Assembly: GCF_001704275.1 (NCBI RefSeq)
Contig: NZ_CP011533.1
Location: 6,634,001-6,698,000 of the forward strand
Length of the DNA stretch: 64,000 nucleotides
Direction: 5' to 3'
DNA from: Streptomyces noursei ATCC 11455
Lineage (GTDB): Bacteria > Actinomycetota > Actinomycetes > Streptomycetales > Streptomycetaceae
Positions 43,896-53,269 of this stretch are shown here, piece after piece. The stretch's first letter is position 1. Each line of letters opens with the position of its first letter. The position numbers and the translations under genes are program-made. The notes below the pieces were generated by a model, which was not told the origin of the DNA, made no database searches, and saw only the letters and a program-made list of their open reading frames with translations.

Positions 43896-45203
43896 GTGAC
43901 AGCCCTTCCGTCGCCCGCCACCGCCCAGGACGCGAGCCGCGTCGCCCGGCTCCGCCAGTGGCACCGGACGCATCAGCTCGCGTTCGACACGGCGGTGGCG
44001 GCGGCGGTGTTCGTGGCGATCCTGTGCGGCGCGGTGGCCGGGCCGCACGGCCCGCACGGCGCGCACCTGCCCCGCTTCGGCGTCCGCGAGCTCTCGCCCG
44101 TCACCGTGGTGCTGGCCGTCCTCGCCTGCGGCGCGCTGGTGCTGCGCCGGCGGCTGCCCCGCACGGTGCTGGCCGCCACCGGCGCGCTGACGATCGTCGA
44201 GCTGGTCGCCCAGTCCAACGCCCCGCGCGCCCCGGTCGCCGCAGCGGCGGTGATCGCCCTGTTCACCGTTGCCTCCCGCACCGATCGGCCCACCACCTGG
44301 CGCATCGGCGTGCTCACCTGCCTCGTGCTGACCGCCGCCGCGATGTTCTTCGGGGACCGCTCCTGGTACGCCCAGGAGAACCTCGCGATCTTCGCCTGGA
44401 CCGGGATGGCCGCGGCGGCCGGCGACGCGGTCCGCAGCCGCCGGGCCTACGTGGACGCCATCCGCGAGCGCGCCGAGCGCGCCGAGCGCACCCGCGAGGA
44501 GGAGGCCCGCCGCCGGGTCGCCGAGGAGCGGCTGCGCATCGCCCGCGAGCTGCACGACGTGGTCGCGCACCACATCGCCCTGGTCAACGTCCAGGCCGGG
44601 GTCGCCTCGCACGTCATGGACAACCGGCCCGACCAGGCCAAACAGGCGCTGGCGCACGTCCGGGAGGCGTCCCGGTCGGCGCTGGAGGAGCTGCGCGCCA
44701 CGGTCGGCCTGCTGCGCCAGCCCGACGACCCGACGGCCCCCACCGAGCCCGCGCCCGGCCTCGGCGTCCTGGACCAGCTGATCGACGGGTTCGTCCGGGC
44801 CGGCCTGCCGGTCGCCCTGGACCTGCCGCCCGCGCCGCAGCCCGCCCTGCCCGCCTCGGTGGACCTGACCGCCTACCGGGTGGTCCAGGAGGCGCTGACC
44901 AACGTCCGCAAGCACGCCGGCGACGGTGCCCGCGCCACCGTGCGGATCATCCGGACCGACGGTGCGCTGACCGTGACCGTCCAGGACGACGGCCGCGGCG
45001 CTGGAGCGGACGCCGCGGTGGCCGCGGACGGGCCGGGGGAGGGGGCCGTGGCGGGGTCCGTCGGCGGCCATGGTCTGATCGGGATGCGCGAACGGGTCCA
45101 GGCGCTGCGCGGCACGGTCGTCACCGGCCCCCGGGCGGCCGGCGGCTTCCAGGTGCGGGTCACCCTGCCGCTGGGCGGCGCGCGTACCGGTGAGACGACA
45201 TGA
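43896..45203 (+). CDS. Two-component sensor histidine kinase (HisKA_3 type)
   Basis: The GTG at 43896 follows TACCGT by eight bases without a ribosome-binding site; leaderless start favoured over a TTG at 43887. The 435-residue protein has four to five hydrophobic helices (about 25-175), then a HisKA_3 dimerisation domain with the phospho-acceptor in RIARELHDVVAHHIALVNVQ, and an ATPase domain (YRVVQEALTNVRKHA, DDGRGA, GGHGLIGMRERVQALRG). These are the N, G1 and G2-type boxes of NarL-partner kinases. The periplasmic loops are short, suggesting membrane-state sensing. It is followed after 19 bases by its response regulator. Confidence 0.95.
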   Translation: MTALPSPATAQDASRVARLRQWHRTHQLAFDTAVAAAVFVAILCGAVAGPHGPHGAHLPRFGVRELSPVTVVLAVLACGALVLRRRLPRTVLAATGALTIVELVAQSNAPRAPVAAAAVIALFTVASRTDRPTTWRIGVLTCLVLTAAAMFFGDRSWYAQENLAIFAWTGMAAAAGDAVRSRRAYVDAIRERAERAERTREEEARRRVAEERLRIARELHDVVAHHIALVNVQAGVASHVMDNRPDQAKQALAHVREASRSALEELRATVGLLRQPDDPTAPTEPAPGLGVLDQLIDGFVRAGLPVALDLPPAPQPALPASVDLTAYRVVQEALTNVRKHAGDGARATVRIIRTDGALTVTVQDDGRGAGADAAVAADGPGEGAVAGSVGGHGLIGMRERVQALRGTVVTGPRAAGGFQVRVTLPLGGARTGETT

Positions 45204-45222
45204 GCGCGAGGGCGATGGGGAC

Positions 45223-45909
45223 ATGACCATCAAGGTGCTGCTGGCCGACGACCAGACGCTGTTGCGCAGCGCGTTCCGCATCCTGGTCGACTCGGAGCCG
45301 GACATGCGGGTGGTGGGCGAGGCGTCCGACGGGGCGCAGGCGTACGCCCTGGCCCGCGAGGAGCGCCCCGACGTTGTCCTGATGGACATCCGGATGCCCG
45401 GCACCGACGGTCTGGCCGCCACCCGTCTGATCAGCCAGGACCCGGAGCTGACCGGCGTCAGGGTGGTCATCCTGACCACCTTCGAGGTCGACGACTACGT
45501 CGTGCAGTCGCTGCGGGCCGGCGCCAGCGGCTTCCTGGGCAAGGGCGCCGAGCCGGACGAGCTGCTGCACGCGATCCGGATCGCGGCCGGCGGCGAGGCG
45601 CTGCTCTCGCCCGCCGCCACCAAGGGCCTGATCGCCAAGTTCCTCGCGCAGGGCGAGGGCGCGGCGGGCGAGGGGCCCGGTGGCGCGAACGCCGAGCGGC
45701 TGGCCACGCTCACCGGCCGGGAGCGCGAGGTGCTGGTGCTGGTGGCCGGCGGACTGTCCAACGACGAGATCGCCGAGCAACTGGACGTCAGCCCGCTCAC
45801 CGTCAAGACGCACGTCAACCGCGCGATGGCCAAGCTCGGCGCCCGCGACCGGGCCCAACTGGTGGTCATCGCCTACGAGTCGGGACTGGTGCGCCCGCGG
45901 GCGCACTGA
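45223..45909 (+). CDS. NarL/FixJ-type response regulator
   Basis: The ATG at 45223 with GGGG six bases upstream gives 228 residues. The receiver reads KVLLADDQTLLRSAFRILVD, with phospho-Asp in PDVVLMDIRMPGTDG, the TTFEVDDY switch and GASGFLGKGAE (Lys). The LuxR-type HTH is LTGREREVLVLVAGGLSNDE, then LDVSPLTVKTHVNRAMAKLG. It pairs with the upstream histidine kinase. The next gene is an RND permease 235 bases downstream on the same strand, the simplest candidate target. No operator was identified. Confidence 0.95.
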   Translation: MTIKVLLADDQTLLRSAFRILVDSEPDMRVVGEASDGAQAYALAREERPDVVLMDIRMPGTDGLAATRLISQDPELTGVRVVILTTFEVDDYVVQSLRAGASGFLGKGAEPDELLHAIRIAAGGEALLSPAATKGLIAKFLAQGEGAAGEGPGGANAERLATLTGREREVLVLVAGGLSNDEIAEQLDVSPLTVKTHVNRAMAKLGARDRAQLVVIAYESGLVRPRAH

Positions 45910-46144
45910 TCGGAGCAGGCGCCCGTACGCCCAGGGGTGCAGGGCGGGTGGAGCCGCCCGTACTACGGACGCGGTACGGACGGCGGCCGAAAACCGACTT
46001 GCGAGCGAGGAGAACCGGGCTGGCCGTGACGGAGGGTGTAGGTGGGCCGGTGTCGGCCCTCACACCGGGCCGGACACCCGGCTTCCGCCGGAGTTCCCCC
46101 GTCCTCGATACCCGCTTTTCTGAACAGAAGAGAGACCGCCACCC

Positions 46145-49100
46145 ATGTCCTGGCTGTCCCGCATCAGCCTCGTACAACGGGGCCTGATAGCGCTGATGTC
46201 GATCGTCGCGATCGCCTTCGGCGCCATCGCGATCCCGCAGCTCAAGCAGCAGCTCCTGCCGTCCATCGACCTGCCGATGGTCTCCGTGATCGCCCCGTAC
46301 CAGGGCGCCTCGCCCGATGTCGTCGAGAAGCAGGTGGTCGAGCCGCTGGAGAACGGAATCCAGGCGGTCAACGGCATCAAGAGCGTCACCTCGACGTCGA
46401 GCGAGGGCTCCGGCGTCATCATGGCGCAGTTCGACTTCGGCAACGACTCCAAGACCCTGGTCGCCGACGTCCAGCAGGCCGTCAACCGGGCCCGGGCGAA
46501 GCTGCCGAAGGACGTGGACCCGCAGGTGGTCTCCGGCGGCACGGACGACCTGCCCACCGTCGTCCTCGCGGTCTCCTCCACCAAGAAGGACCAGCAGACC
46601 CTCGCCGACCAGCTCAACCGCACCGTCGTCCCGGACCTGAAGAACATCGACGGCGTCGGCCAGGTCAACGTCGGCGGCGTACAGGACCGGATCGTCGCGG
46701 TCACCCCGGACGCGGCGAAGCTGGCCGCCGCGGGGCTGAACTCCGCCGCGCTCGGCCAGGCGCTCCAGGCCGGCGGCACGTCGGTGCCGGCCGGCGCCTT
46801 CTCCGAGGACGGCCGCAGCAAGACCGTGCAGGTCGGTGCCGGCTTCACCTCGGTGGCGCAGATCAAGGACCTGATGGTCACCCCGGCGGCCGGCCCGATG
46901 GGCGGCGGCCAGGGCGGCAAGCCGGTCCGGCTCGGTGACGTCGCCACCGTCCAGGAGACCTCGGCCACCCCGACCTCGATCACCCGCACCGACGGCAGGC
47001 CCAGCCTCTCGGTCACCGTGACGATGAACCAGGACGGCAGCGCGGTCGCCATCTCCGACGCGGTCAAGGGCAAGCTGGACACCATCCGCAAGGACCTGGG
47101 CGCCGGCGCGAGCGTCACCATCGCCTCCGACCAGGGCCCGCAGGTCTCCAAGTCCATCGAGTCGCTGACCACCGAGGGACTGCTCGGCCTGGTCATGGCC
47201 GTGATCGTGATCCTGGTCTTCCTGCTGAGCCTGCGCTCGACCCTGGTCACCGCGGTCTCCATCCCGCTGTCCGTGGTCATCACCCTGATCGTGCTGTGGA
47301 CCGGTGACCTCTCCCTGAACATGCTCACCCTGGGCGGTCTGACCATCGCGATCGGCCGGGTCGTGGACGACTCGATCGTCGTCCTGGAGAACATCAAGCG
47401 GCACCTGGGTTACGGCGAGGAGCGCCGCGAGGCCATCCTCAAGGCTGTCAAGGAGGTCTCCGGCGCGATCACCTCCTCGACCCTGACCACGGTCGCGGTC
47501 TTCCTCCCGATCGGTGTGGTCGGCGGCATGGTCGGCGCCCTCTTCGGCTCCTTCTCCATCACCGTCACCGTCGCCCTGCTCTCCTCGCTGCTGGTCTCGC
47601 TGACCGTGGTGCCGGTGCTGTCGTACTGGTTCCTGCGCGCCCCGAAGGTCCCGGAGGGCACCGACCCCGAGGAGCTGCGCCGCGCGGCCGAGGAGAAGGA
47701 GACCCGCAGCGCGCTGCAGCGGCTCTACGTCCCGGTGCTGCGCTTCGCCACCCGCCGCCGCGCGATCAGCCTGCTGATCGCCGTGGTGATCCTCATCGCC
47801 ACCTTCGGGATGGCCCCGCTGCTGAAGACGACCTTCTTCGACCAGGGCAAGCAGGACACCCTGAGCATCAAGCAGGAGCTGAAGCCGGGCACCAGCCTGG
47901 CCGCAGCCGACGCGCAGGCCAAGCGGGTCGAGAAGGTGCTCGCGGCCGACAAGGACGTCGAGGACTACCAGGTCACCGTCGGCTCCTCCGGGATGATGGC
48001 GGCCTTCGGCGGCGGCTCCGGCGCCAACCAGGCCAGCTACCAGGTCAAGCTCAAGAGCTCCGCGGACTCCGACAAGGTCACCGAGAACCTCCGCGGCGAG
48101 CTGGCCAAGCTCGGCCCGGCCGCCGGCGAGGCGTCCGTCTCCGCGGGCGGCGGCGGCTTCGGCAACCAGAACCTCAGCGTGGTCGTCAAGGCCGGCGACG
48201 CCGACGTGCTCAAGCGCGCCAGCGAGCAGGTCCGCACGGCCGTCGCGGGCCTGGACCACGTCACCGACGTCCAGAGCGACCTGGCGCAGAGCGTGCCGCG
48301 GATCTCCGTGACGCCCAACGACAAGGCCGCCGCGGCCGGTTACACCCAGGCCACGCTCGGCGCGGCCGTCGCCCAGGCGGTCAACGGCACGCCCAGCGGC
48401 AAGGCCGTGCTGGACGACACCGAGCGCGACGTGGTGATCAAGTCGGCCCACCCGGCCACCACCGAGGCCCAGTTGAAGGACCTGCCGCTGCCGACCCCGT
48501 CCGGGATGGCCCGGCTCGGCGACCTGGCCACCGTCAAGACCGTGGCCGGCCCGGTCCAGATGACCCGGATCGACGGCGCCCGCTCGGCGACCGTCACGGC
48601 CAAGCCGACCGGCGACAACACCGGTGCGGTCTCCGCCAAGCTGCAGAGCACGATCACGTCGCTGAAGCTGCCGTCCGGCGCCACCGCCACCGTCGGCGGC
48701 GTCTCCCAGGACCAGACCGACGCGTTCGGCAAGCTCGGCCTGGCCATGCTGGCCGCCATCGCGATCGTCTTCCTGCTGCTGGTGGGCACCTTCCGGTCCA
48801 TCGTCCAGCCGCTGATCCTGCTGATCTCGATCCCGTTCGCGGCGACCGGTGCGATCGGCTTGCTGGTCGCCACCGGCACCCCGATGGGCGTCCCCGCCAT
48901 GATCGGCATGCTGATGCTGATCGGCATCGTGGTCACCAACGCCATCGTCCTGATCGACCTGATCAACCAGTACCGGGCGCAGGGCTACGGCGTCGTCGAG
49001 GCGGTCGTCGAGGGCGGCCGGCACCGTCTGCGCCCGATCCTGATGACGGCCCTGGCCACGATCATGGCGCTGCTGCCGATGGCGCTGTCGATCACCGGCG

Positions 49101-49318
49101 ACGGCGGCTTCATCTCCCAGCCGCTGGCCGTGGTCGTGATCGGCGGTCTGATCACCTCCACCCTGCTCACCCTCCTCCTCGTCCCGACGCTCTACGCGAT
49201 CATCGAGCTCCGCAAGGAGCGCCGGGCGGAGAAGAAGGCGGCGAAGCGGGCCGGGAAGGACGGCGGCACCGCGGCTCCCGCGGACGCCGACCGCACCCCG
49301 GAGCCGGCCGGGGTCTGA
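46145..49318 (+). CDS. RND (AcrB/SwrC-like) efflux permease
   Basis: The 1057-residue protein begins MSWLSRISLVQRGLIALMSI, and has the two-fold RND layout. TM1 is followed by a large extracytoplasmic porter loop, then TM2-6 (VFLLSLRSTLVTAVSIPLSV, GGLTIAIGRVVDDSIVVLEN with the RND proton-relay Asp pair), a second large loop and TM7-12 ending in a Lys/Ala/Glu-rich tail (ERRAEKKAAKRAGKDG). Proteins of this kind in Gram-positives (for example SwrC) work without AcrA/TolC partners, which are absent here. Substrates may be lipids, peptides or antibiotics. The upstream two-component pair is the likely regulator; this is inference. The ribosome-binding site is weak. Confidence 0.95.
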   Translation: MSWLSRISLVQRGLIALMSIVAIAFGAIAIPQLKQQLLPSIDLPMVSVIAPYQGASPDVVEKQVVEPLENGIQAVNGIKSVTSTSSEGSGVIMAQFDFGNDSKTLVADVQQAVNRARAKLPKDVDPQVVSGGTDDLPTVVLAVSSTKKDQQTLADQLNRTVVPDLKNIDGVGQVNVGGVQDRIVAVTPDAAKLAAAGLNSAALGQALQAGGTSVPAGAFSEDGRSKTVQVGAGFTSVAQIKDLMVTPAAGPMGGGQGGKPVRLGDVATVQETSATPTSITRTDGRPSLSVTVTMNQDGSAVAISDAVKGKLDTIRKDLGAGASVTIASDQGPQVSKSIESLTTEGLLGLVMAVIVILVFLLSLRSTLVTAVSIPLSVVITLIVLWTGDLSLNMLTLGGLTIAIGRVVDDSIVVLENIKRHLGYGEERREAILKAVKEVSGAITSSTLTTVAVFLPIGVVGGMVGALFGSFSITVTVALLSSLLVSLTVVPVLSYWFLRAPKVPEGTDPEELRRAAEEKETRSALQRLYVPVLRFATRRRAISLLIAVVILIATFGMAPLLKTTFFDQGKQDTLSIKQELKPGTSLAAADAQAKRVEKVLAADKDVEDYQVTVGSSGMMAAFGGGSGANQASYQVKLKSSADSDKVTENLRGELAKLGPAAGEASVSAGGGGFGNQNLSVVVKAGDADVLKRASEQVRTAVAGLDHVTDVQSDLAQSVPRISVTPNDKAAAAGYTQATLGAAVAQAVNGTPSGKAVLDDTERDVVIKSAHPATTEAQLKDLPLPTPSGMARLGDLATVKTVAGPVQMTRIDGARSATVTAKPTGDNTGAVSAKLQSTITSLKLPSGATATVGGVSQDQTDAFGKLGLAMLAAIAIVFLLLVGTFRSIVQPLILLISIPFAATGAIGLLVATGTPMGVPAMIGMLMLIGIVVTNAIVLIDLINQYRAQGYGVVEAVVEGGRHRLRPILMTALATIMALLPMALSITGDGGFISQPLAVVVIGGLITSTLLTLLLVPTLYAIIELRKERRAEKKAAKRAGKDGGTAAPADADRTPEPAGV

Positions 49319-49344
49319 CGCCCCGCCCGTCCCGTACGACCCAG

Positions 49345-49382
49345 GGATCCCCCGTGACCGCACCGGCGGTCGCGGGGGATCC
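49345..49382 (+). terminator. Terminator of RND permease gene
   Basis: Arms of 16 bases (ggatcccccgtgaccg and its near-complement) with one mismatch and a 6-base loop, 27 bases beyond the stop codon. Confidence 0.8.
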
Positions 49383-49615
49383 GCGCGTCGTGGACACCCG
49401 GCGCCCGCGCGCTCCGGTGGCGCCGGAGCCGCCGGTGGCACCCGGGGCGGGTGGGGTGGCCGGAACGCGCTGCTGCGGCCGCCGAGGCGCCGTCGCGCAC
49501 CACCGTGCGACCGGTGGGCCCGCTTATCATCAGGCGCGCAGTATCGGCGAGTTGACCGCCCAGGCCGGAAGGTTGTCGCATCGTGCTGTTAGAGCCGGAA
49601 GGCAAGAGAGTCCCG

Positions 49616-50779
49616 ATGCCCCGTCCTGACGGAGGGCGCGGGCGTCCTCCCTCCGGACCCATACCGACGCTCGGTGTCGAGGAGGAGTTCTTCCTCGCCG
49701 ACCGCGCCACGCGCGCCACGGTCGCGCGGGCGCCCGACGTCATCGCGCGCGCCCGCACCTCCTTCAGCGAGTACATCGACGCCGAGCTCTTCACCACCAC
49801 GGTGGAGACCCGCACCCCGCCCGTCAGCACCCTCGACGACCTCCGGCAGCAGCTCCGTGCGCTGCGCGCGGTCCTGGTGGCCGCCGCCGCCGAGGCCGAC
49901 TGCCTGGTGGTGGCGTCCGGCACGCCGGTGATCCCGTTCCCCGACCCGCCGGAGATCGCCGACAACGCGCGCTACCGGCACATGGCGGACTACTACGCCC
50001 CCCTCGTCGTCGGCGACCGGAACACCGGTGTCTGTGCCTGTCATGTCCATGTGGCAGTGGCCGATCGCGAGGAGGCCGTACAGCTCTGCAACCACTTACG
50101 GCCCTGGCTGCCGACACTGCAGGCGCTCGCCGCCAACTCGCCGTTCCAGGACGGCCGGGACAGCGGATTCGCCGGCTGGCGCACGCTCCATTTCGGTCGA
50201 TGGCCGCACTCCGGCCCGACACCGCTGTTCCAGGACGCCGCGGCGTACGACAGCCTGGTGGACACGCTCGTCGCCTCCGGCATGCTGCTCGACCGGAAAC
50301 TGGTCTACTGGCACGCCCGCCCCTCCGAACGCTGGCCCACGGTGGAGGTCCGCGTCCCCGACGTCAACGCGGACCTGGACACCGTCGTGCTCCTCGCCGG
50401 TCTGACCCGCGCCCTGGCCAGCGTCCTGCTGGTCGACGTCCGCCGGGGCAGACCGGCCCCCGACGTCCACAACGCCCTGCTGCGGGCCGCGCACTGGCGC
50501 GCCGCCCGCGACGGCGTCTCGGGCTCCGGCCTGGACCTCGCCACCGGCCGCCTGCGACCCGCCGGGGAACTGGCGCTCGACCTCATCGGCCGGGCCGCGC
50601 CGGCCCTGGAGGAGGCCGGCGAGCTGCCCTTCGTCCGACAGATGTGGCAGCGCCTGCACCGCGGCGGCGGCGGCGCCGAGCGGCAGCGCGCCGCCTACCG
50701 CCGGCGCGGCGACCTACGGGACGTCGTCGACCGGCTGAGCCTGGACCTGGCGGCGGACGCCGCGCCCGACCGCCCCTGA
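49616..50779 (+). CDS. Carboxylate-amine ligase (YbdK/EgtA-like, glutamate-cysteine ligase type 2 family)
   Basis: After a Pro/Gly-rich start, TLGVEEEFFLADRATRATV matches the GCS2 family N-terminus. It is followed by SEYIDAELFTTTVETRTPPVS (metal and substrate site), CHVHVAVADREEAVQLCNHLRPWLPTL, LQALAANSPFQDGRDSGFAGWR, ERWPTVEVRVPDVNADLD and a C-terminal Arg-rich helix (QRAAYRRRGDLRDVVDRLS). Members ligate glutamate to cysteine or another amine with ATP. EgtA in ergothioneine synthesis belongs here, but no egtBCD genes are adjacent, so a weak general ligase is as likely. The GTG at 49583 would add 11 residues including a TTA codon; the ATG at 49616 avoids it. Confidence 0.87.
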   Translation: MPRPDGGRGRPPSGPIPTLGVEEEFFLADRATRATVARAPDVIARARTSFSEYIDAELFTTTVETRTPPVSTLDDLRQQLRALRAVLVAAAAEADCLVVASGTPVIPFPDPPEIADNARYRHMADYYAPLVVGDRNTGVCACHVHVAVADREEAVQLCNHLRPWLPTLQALAANSPFQDGRDSGFAGWRTLHFGRWPHSGPTPLFQDAAAYDSLVDTLVASGMLLDRKLVYWHARPSERWPTVEVRVPDVNADLDTVVLLAGLTRALASVLLVDVRRGRPAPDVHNALLRAAHWRAARDGVSGSGLDLATGRLRPAGELALDLIGRAAPALEEAGELPFVRQMWQRLHRGGGGAERQRAAYRRRGDLRDVVDRLSLDLAADAAPDRP

Positions 50780-50822
50780 CCCGAACGGCCCGGTGCCGGT
50801 CCGGTGGTGACGGCCCGCCCCT

Positions 50823-51743
50823 TCACCACCGCACCGCGGTGAAGTCCACCGGTCGTGGGCGCAGCGCCCGGGTGCGGTCGGCCAACTCCCGCATCCGCCG
50901 CGCCATTTCCTCCGCCGGCAGCCGCCGACGGTCGCCGTGCCCGGGCAGCAGCCACGCGAAGCGCAGCCCCGCCACCGTCCGGTCCAGCGAGGCGGCCAGC
51001 TCGGTGACGGAGTACCACGTGACGCTCTCCGCCACCTCGATGTCGCCGGTGGCCCGCGACCAGTAGAAGCTGTCGCCGCTGAAGCAGTACCGCTCGTCCG
51101 CGACGTAGAGCACGCTGCCCAGGGTGTGGCCGGGCAGCGGATGGACCACCACGCCCTCGGCGATCTCCGTGGGGTCGGTGCCCCGCAGCACCTCGTCGGC
51201 GTCCGGCGCCGCCTCCAGGTCCCCTTCGTGGATCCACAGCCGGGCCCCGAACCGATCGGCGTAGCGGCGGCCGTGCGCGGCGTGGTCCCGGTGCGTGAGC
51301 AGCACGTCGGTGACCGTTCCGGCCGCCTCGTAACGCGCGGCCAGCCCCTCGCTGAACCGCGGGGTGTCGATCATCATCTGCGTCCCGCCGGGACGCCGCA
51401 GCAGATACGCGTTGGCCCCCGCGGTGTGCGGCGAGTTGTGCCCGCACAGGTCCACCGCGTCGTCGAGCCGTAACGGGAACGGGTCCAGCTCCGCCGCCAC
51501 CCGGCCCCCGGTCCACCGCACCGAACGCGTCGGACAGGCGAACGCCACCGCGTGCATCCGCCGCTCCTCCGCCGCCCCGCGCGGCTGCCGGACGACCTCG
51601 GACCGGCCGCCGACCTCCCCGATCAGCTCCGGTGCGAGCTGCCGCGCCACATCGCAGTTGGTGCAGCGGTCGTCCACGTACCAGTCGCCCGCGCCGCCGT
51701 CTGCCGAGAGTGCCGATGATCGGTCGTCCTGTGTGGTGTGCAC
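50823..51743 (-). CDS. MBL-fold metallohydrolase-like protein with ferredoxin-like N-terminus
   Basis: The GTG at 51743 has AAGGAGG 10 bases upstream and gives 306 residues. The N-terminal about 70 residues (YVDDRCTNCDVARQLAPELI and ACPTRSVRW) resemble a single-cluster ferredoxin, but the CxxCxxC is reduced to CTNCDVA. The MBL domain (about 95-290) has LLTHRDHAAHGRRYADRFGA in place of the usual THxHxDH, then HPLPGHTLGSVLYV, YCFSGDSFYWSR and LLPGHGDRR. This subfamily fits bacterial glyoxalase-II-like proteins with a fused Fe-S stub. Catalysis and cluster binding are uncertain because ligands are missing. Confidence 0.78.
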   Translation of the reverse strand: MHTTQDDRSSALSADGGAGDWYVDDRCTNCDVARQLAPELIGEVGGRSEVVRQPRGAAEERRMHAVAFACPTRSVRWTGGRVAAELDPFPLRLDDAVDLCGHNSPHTAGANAYLLRRPGGTQMMIDTPRFSEGLAARYEAAGTVTDVLLTHRDHAAHGRRYADRFGARLWIHEGDLEAAPDADEVLRGTDPTEIAEGVVVHPLPGHTLGSVLYVADERYCFSGDSFYWSRATGDIEVAESVTWYSVTELAASLDRTVAGLRFAWLLPGHGDRRRLPAEEMARRMRELADRTRALRPRPVDFTAVRW

Positions 51744-51970
51744 GGTTCGTCCGCCTCCTTGACCCCTGTGCCCTGCCGGGCCTGTTGGTTTCCCCGCTCA
51801 CGAGGTTCCTCCGGGGCGCCCGGAAAGCGGAAGGGGTACCGGGTCTTGTTTCTCCTGGTCACAGCGTCTCTCACGGCGGACGGCCGGGGCGCGCAAGATG
51901 TCCTGGGCATGACAAGCATGCGCATGCGGCGGGGCCGGCCCCGCGGAGGGGCCCGCCCCGCCCGGACGCG

Positions 51971-53161
51971 CTACGGCAGCGCCAGCATCCGCTCCAGCGC
52001 CAGCTTGGCGAAGTGCTCGGTCTCCTCGTCGACCTGGATGCGGTTGACGACCTTGCCGTCCGCCAGCGACTCCAGCGCCCACACCAGGTGCGGCAGGTCG
52101 ATGCGGTTCATCGTCGAGCAGAAGCAGACCGTCTTGTCGAGGAAGACGATCTCCTTGTCCTCGGCCGCGAAACGGTTGGCCAGGCGGCGGACGAGGTTCA
52201 GCTCGGTGCCGATGGCCCACTTCGAGCCGGCCGGCGCGGCCTCCAGGGCCTTGATGATGTACTCGGTCGAGCCGACGTAGTCCGCCGCCGCCACGACCTC
52301 GTGCTTGCACTCGGGGTGGACCAGGACGTTCACGCCCGGGATGCGCTCGCGCACGTCGTTCACCGAGTCCAGGCTGAAGCGGCCGTGCACCGAGCAGTGG
52401 CCGCGCCACAGGATCATCTTCGCCGCCCGCAGCTCCTCGGCGGTCAGCCCGCCGTTCGGCTTGTGCGGGTTGTAGACCACGCAGTCGTCCAGGGACATGC
52501 CCATGTCCCGCACGGCGGTGTTCCGACCCAGGTGCTGGTCGGGGAGGAACAGCACCTTGCCGTTCGCGGGGTCCACCTGCTCGAAGGCCCACTCCAGCGC
52601 CCGCTCGGCGTTGGAGGAGGTGCAGATCGTGCCGCCGTGCCGCCCGGTGAACGCCTTGATGTCCGCCGAGGAGTTCATGTACGAGACCGGCACCACCTGG
52701 TCGGCGACGCCCGCCTCGGTGAGCACGTCCCAGCACTCGGCGACCTGCTCGGCGGTGGCCATGTCGGCCATCGAGCAGCCCGCGGCCAGGTCGGGGAGGA
52801 TCACCTGCTGGTCGTCGCCGGTGAGGATGTCGGCCGACTCGGCCATGAAGTGCACACCGCAGAAGACGATGTACTCGGCGTCCGGCCGGGCCGCGGCGTC
52901 CCGCGCGAGCTTGAAGGAGTCACCGGTGACGTCCGCGAACTCGATGACCTCGTCGCGCTGGTAGTGGTGCCCGAGGACGAAGACCCGGTCGCCCAGCTTG
53001 GCCTTGGCGGCGCGGGCGCGCGTCACCAGGTCCGGGTCGGAGGGCGCCGGCAGGTCACCGGGGCACTCCACGCCGCGCTCGCTCTTCGGGTCGGCCTCGC
53101 GGCCGAGGAGGAGCAGCGCCAGCGGGGTCGGCTGGACGTCCAGGGGCTGGGCGGTGGTCAC
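51971..53161 (-). CDS. nadA: Quinolinate synthase
   Basis: The GTG at 53161 gives 396 residues, with GAGAGGG eight bases upstream. The protein carries FVLGHHYQRDEVIEFADVTGDS, CGVHFMAESADILTGDDQQVILPD, AAGCSMADMA, YMNSSADIKAFTGRHGGTICTSS, FLPDQHLGRNTA, VLVHPECKHEVV, and DKTVCFCSTMNRIDLPHLVW. These supply the three conserved cysteines of the 4Fe-4S cluster and the dihydroxyacetone phosphate and iminoaspartate sites of NadA. It catalyses the first committed step of de novo NAD synthesis. nadB and nadC are not seen here. Confidence 0.97.
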   Translation of the reverse strand: MTTAQPLDVQPTPLALLLLGREADPKSERGVECPGDLPAPSDPDLVTRARAAKAKLGDRVFVLGHHYQRDEVIEFADVTGDSFKLARDAAARPDAEYIVFCGVHFMAESADILTGDDQQVILPDLAAGCSMADMATAEQVAECWDVLTEAGVADQVVPVSYMNSSADIKAFTGRHGGTICTSSNAERALEWAFEQVDPANGKVLFLPDQHLGRNTAVRDMGMSLDDCVVYNPHKPNGGLTAEELRAAKMILWRGHCSVHGRFSLDSVNDVRERIPGVNVLVHPECKHEVVAAADYVGSTEYIIKALEAAPAGSKWAIGTELNLVRRLANRFAAEDKEIVFLDKTVCFCSTMNRIDLPHLVWALESLADGKVVNRIQVDEETEHFAKLALERMLALP

Positions 53162-53263
53162 GACACGCACCCTCTCTTCTCTGCGGAATGTCCTTGCGGA
53201 CGGTCTCTGCGGGGACGGCGGGATGCGCTGCGGCACCGCCTTTTCGTCTATTTGACGCTATCT

Positions 53264-53269
53264 ATCATA
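53264..53269 (-). promoter_or_regulatory. Putative -10 element of nadA
   Basis: Read leftward, TATGAT lies about 100 bases upstream of the nadA start with a weak CGTCAA-type -35 at 17-base spacing. It is in an A+T-rich island (53240-53320) unlike the surroundings, which also contains GCTAT/ATAGC and CGTCAC/GTGACG inverted pairs and an ATGGCCAT palindrome. The rest of the 337-base divergent gap to erpA holds the erpA leader; no other gene is seen. Confidence 0.4.

Noticed and set aside
45866..49441. A 1191-residue minus-strand frame opposite the RND gene
   Set aside because: It has repetitive Gly/Asp/Gln composition and lies wholly over the RND permease and regulator genes, which have clear domain motifs.
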